38,117 bases of DNA from NCBI GenBank assembly GCA_016713325.1, contig JADJPJ010000057.1, forward strand, positions 1 to 38,117, read 5' to 3'. The stretch comes from Candidatus Flexifilum affinis. GTDB taxonomy: Bacteria > Chloroflexota > Anaerolineae > Aggregatilineales > Phototrophicaceae. The notes under the pieces are model-generated. The model was not told where the DNA came from, did no database searches, and saw only the letters and a list, made by a program, of their open reading frames with translations. Positions within the stretch are counted from its first letter, which is position 1. Each line of letters begins with the position of its first letter. Position numbers and translations under genes: made by a program. This document shows, piece after piece, positions 37,502 through 38,117 of this stretch.

Positions 37502-37502
37502 T
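37474..37502 (+). promoter_or_regulatory. Promoter of the SH3-domain gene
   Basis: TTCACA (37474-37479), 17-bp spacer, TATAAT (37497-37502), overlapping the end of the glycosyltransferase gene. Start codon at 37582, leader about 73 nt. Confidence 0.65.
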
Positions 37503-37581
37503 GCGAATTGGAACAAGGGCGCGACAGGAACGGTCGCCATCGTCCCAACCGAAACCCTTGCAACGGAGCATCTGACGTCCC

Positions 37582-38030
37582 ATGAACCGCATTCTGCTGT
37601 CGATTGTCCTCGTCCTTCTGCTCCTGTCCACCGCTGACGACTGCCGCGCAGGACGCGGCCCCGGAACCGACGCTGCCAGAGACAATACCCTCGACCGCGA
37701 CCGTGCCGGCCGGCGCGCAGACTCCCGACAGGCAGGACAATCGGCCACGGCGACGCTGGCCTGCCCAGGGCGCCCGCGCACCCCGCCTGATTGTGCAGGA
37801 ACGCGCGCGGGTTACTCTGGAAGATGACGCCCCCTCAACGTGCGCGAGGTGCGGGCACCAGCTTCGACGTGATCAGGCAGATTGCCCCCGGCGAGATCCT
37901 GTTCGTCCTCAGCGGCCCGGTATGCAACCAGCGTTATGCCTGGTATCGCGTCGAGTACGAAGAGATCGAGGGCTGGATCGCCGAAGGCTCCTCAGAAGCC
38001 TACTTCGTCGAGATCTACCCGCCGGAATAA
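37582..38030 (+). pseudogene. Secreted SH3-like domain protein, frameshifted
   Basis: ATG 37582 begins a signal peptide (NRILLSIVLVLLLLST). The coding sense then moves to another frame (TAAQDAAPEPTLPETIPSTA, ... RAPRLIVQERARVTLEDD), a third stretch with LNVRE, and a final frame with GTSFDVIRQIAPGEILFVLSG, WYRVEYEEIEGWIAEG and a stop at 38030. Joined, it is a signal peptide, a Pro/Thr/Arg-rich linker and a bacterial SH3 (SH3b) domain with its NVR-x-GTSF and GW-x-A/x-G marks, probably binding cell-wall or surface polymers. Three single-base shifts are needed, for example one missing G after LNVRE near 37846-37849. Error or decay cannot be separated here. Confidence 0.7.
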
Positions 38031-38117
38031 GACGCATCCGTCGCGGGGTGGCTATCGCTTCGTCATACCACGTCGTTATTCAAAAATGGGATAAAATGGG
38101 CCGTCCAAAGTTGTTCA
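38031..38117. other. Right edge, no feature assigned
   Basis: 87 bases after the SH3 gene. GATAAA near 38091 could belong to a promoter for a gene beyond the window; nothing further is supported. Confidence 0.3.

Overview
The window is GC-rich, gene-dense chromosomal DNA. It most resembles a member of the Chloroflexota (Anaerolineae-like). This is an inference from the gene mix: a Ser/Thr kinase with a long unknown N-terminus, a DUF5939-type adenylate cyclase, a 7TM/PAS histidine kinase, a tandem hot-dog thioesterase, STAS-like paralogs, Gram-positive-type promoters, and many short GC-rich palindromes between genes. No rRNA, tRNA, CRISPR array, phage module or complete insertion sequence was recognised.

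Layout. 1-3368 (minus): a Ser/Thr protein kinase running off the left edge, coupled by an ATGA overlap to a ClpC/ClpA-like unfoldase. 3775-5285: an unknown gene behind a LexA-box-like promoter, then a DUF1697 gene. 5404-7139: a two-gene ABC-2 exporter. 7433-9950: a secreted LysM protein, a truncated REP-type Y1 transposase flanked by its own hairpin repeats, a YaeQ-like protein, an orphan HicB-like protein and a frameshifted unknown gene. 9956-15925: an alpha/beta hydrolase, a YyaL-type thioredoxin-domain protein, a DUF2283 protein, a conserved hypothetical and an adenylate cyclase. 16115-18566: a secreted protein made of three related domains, and a small LexA-DNA-binding-domain regulator. 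19093-22568: a D-2-hydroxyacid dehydrogenase, a small unknown protein, a trans-sulfuration PLP enzyme and a GNAT acetyltransferase. 22708-25271: a large sensor histidine kinase broken by one homopolymer frameshift. 25371-27298: a PhyH-type dioxygenase and two tandem paralogs separated by a long hairpin. 27687-33055: a GDP-fucose-synthase-like reductase, divergent from an operon of a cytidylyltransferase-GHMP kinase fusion, an AAA ATPase and a secreted HExxH peptidase. 33463-35445: a second small LexA-DBD regulator and a double hot-dog thioesterase. 35430-38030: relics and multiply frameshifted genes (type IIG restriction enzyme tail, GT2 glycosyltransferase, SH3 protein).

Three themes cross the window. 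First, at least fifteen intergenic palindromes carry a GTAG tag (or CTAC on the other strand) next to arms that differ in sequence from copy to copy yet stay self-complementary. This is the architecture of REP elements, whose RAYT transposases recognise GTAG. Some sit exactly at gene ends and appear to donate stop codons. Second, three promoters contain GAAC-N4-GTTC or GTAC-N4-GTTC palindromes of LexA-box type, and two of these drive small proteins that keep only a LexA-like DNA-binding domain, suggesting a damage-response side circuit. Third, several genes carry single-base homopolymer frameshifts and the last 1.5 kb carries many. Some are probably sequence errors rather than biology, so 'pseudogene' calls there are provisional.
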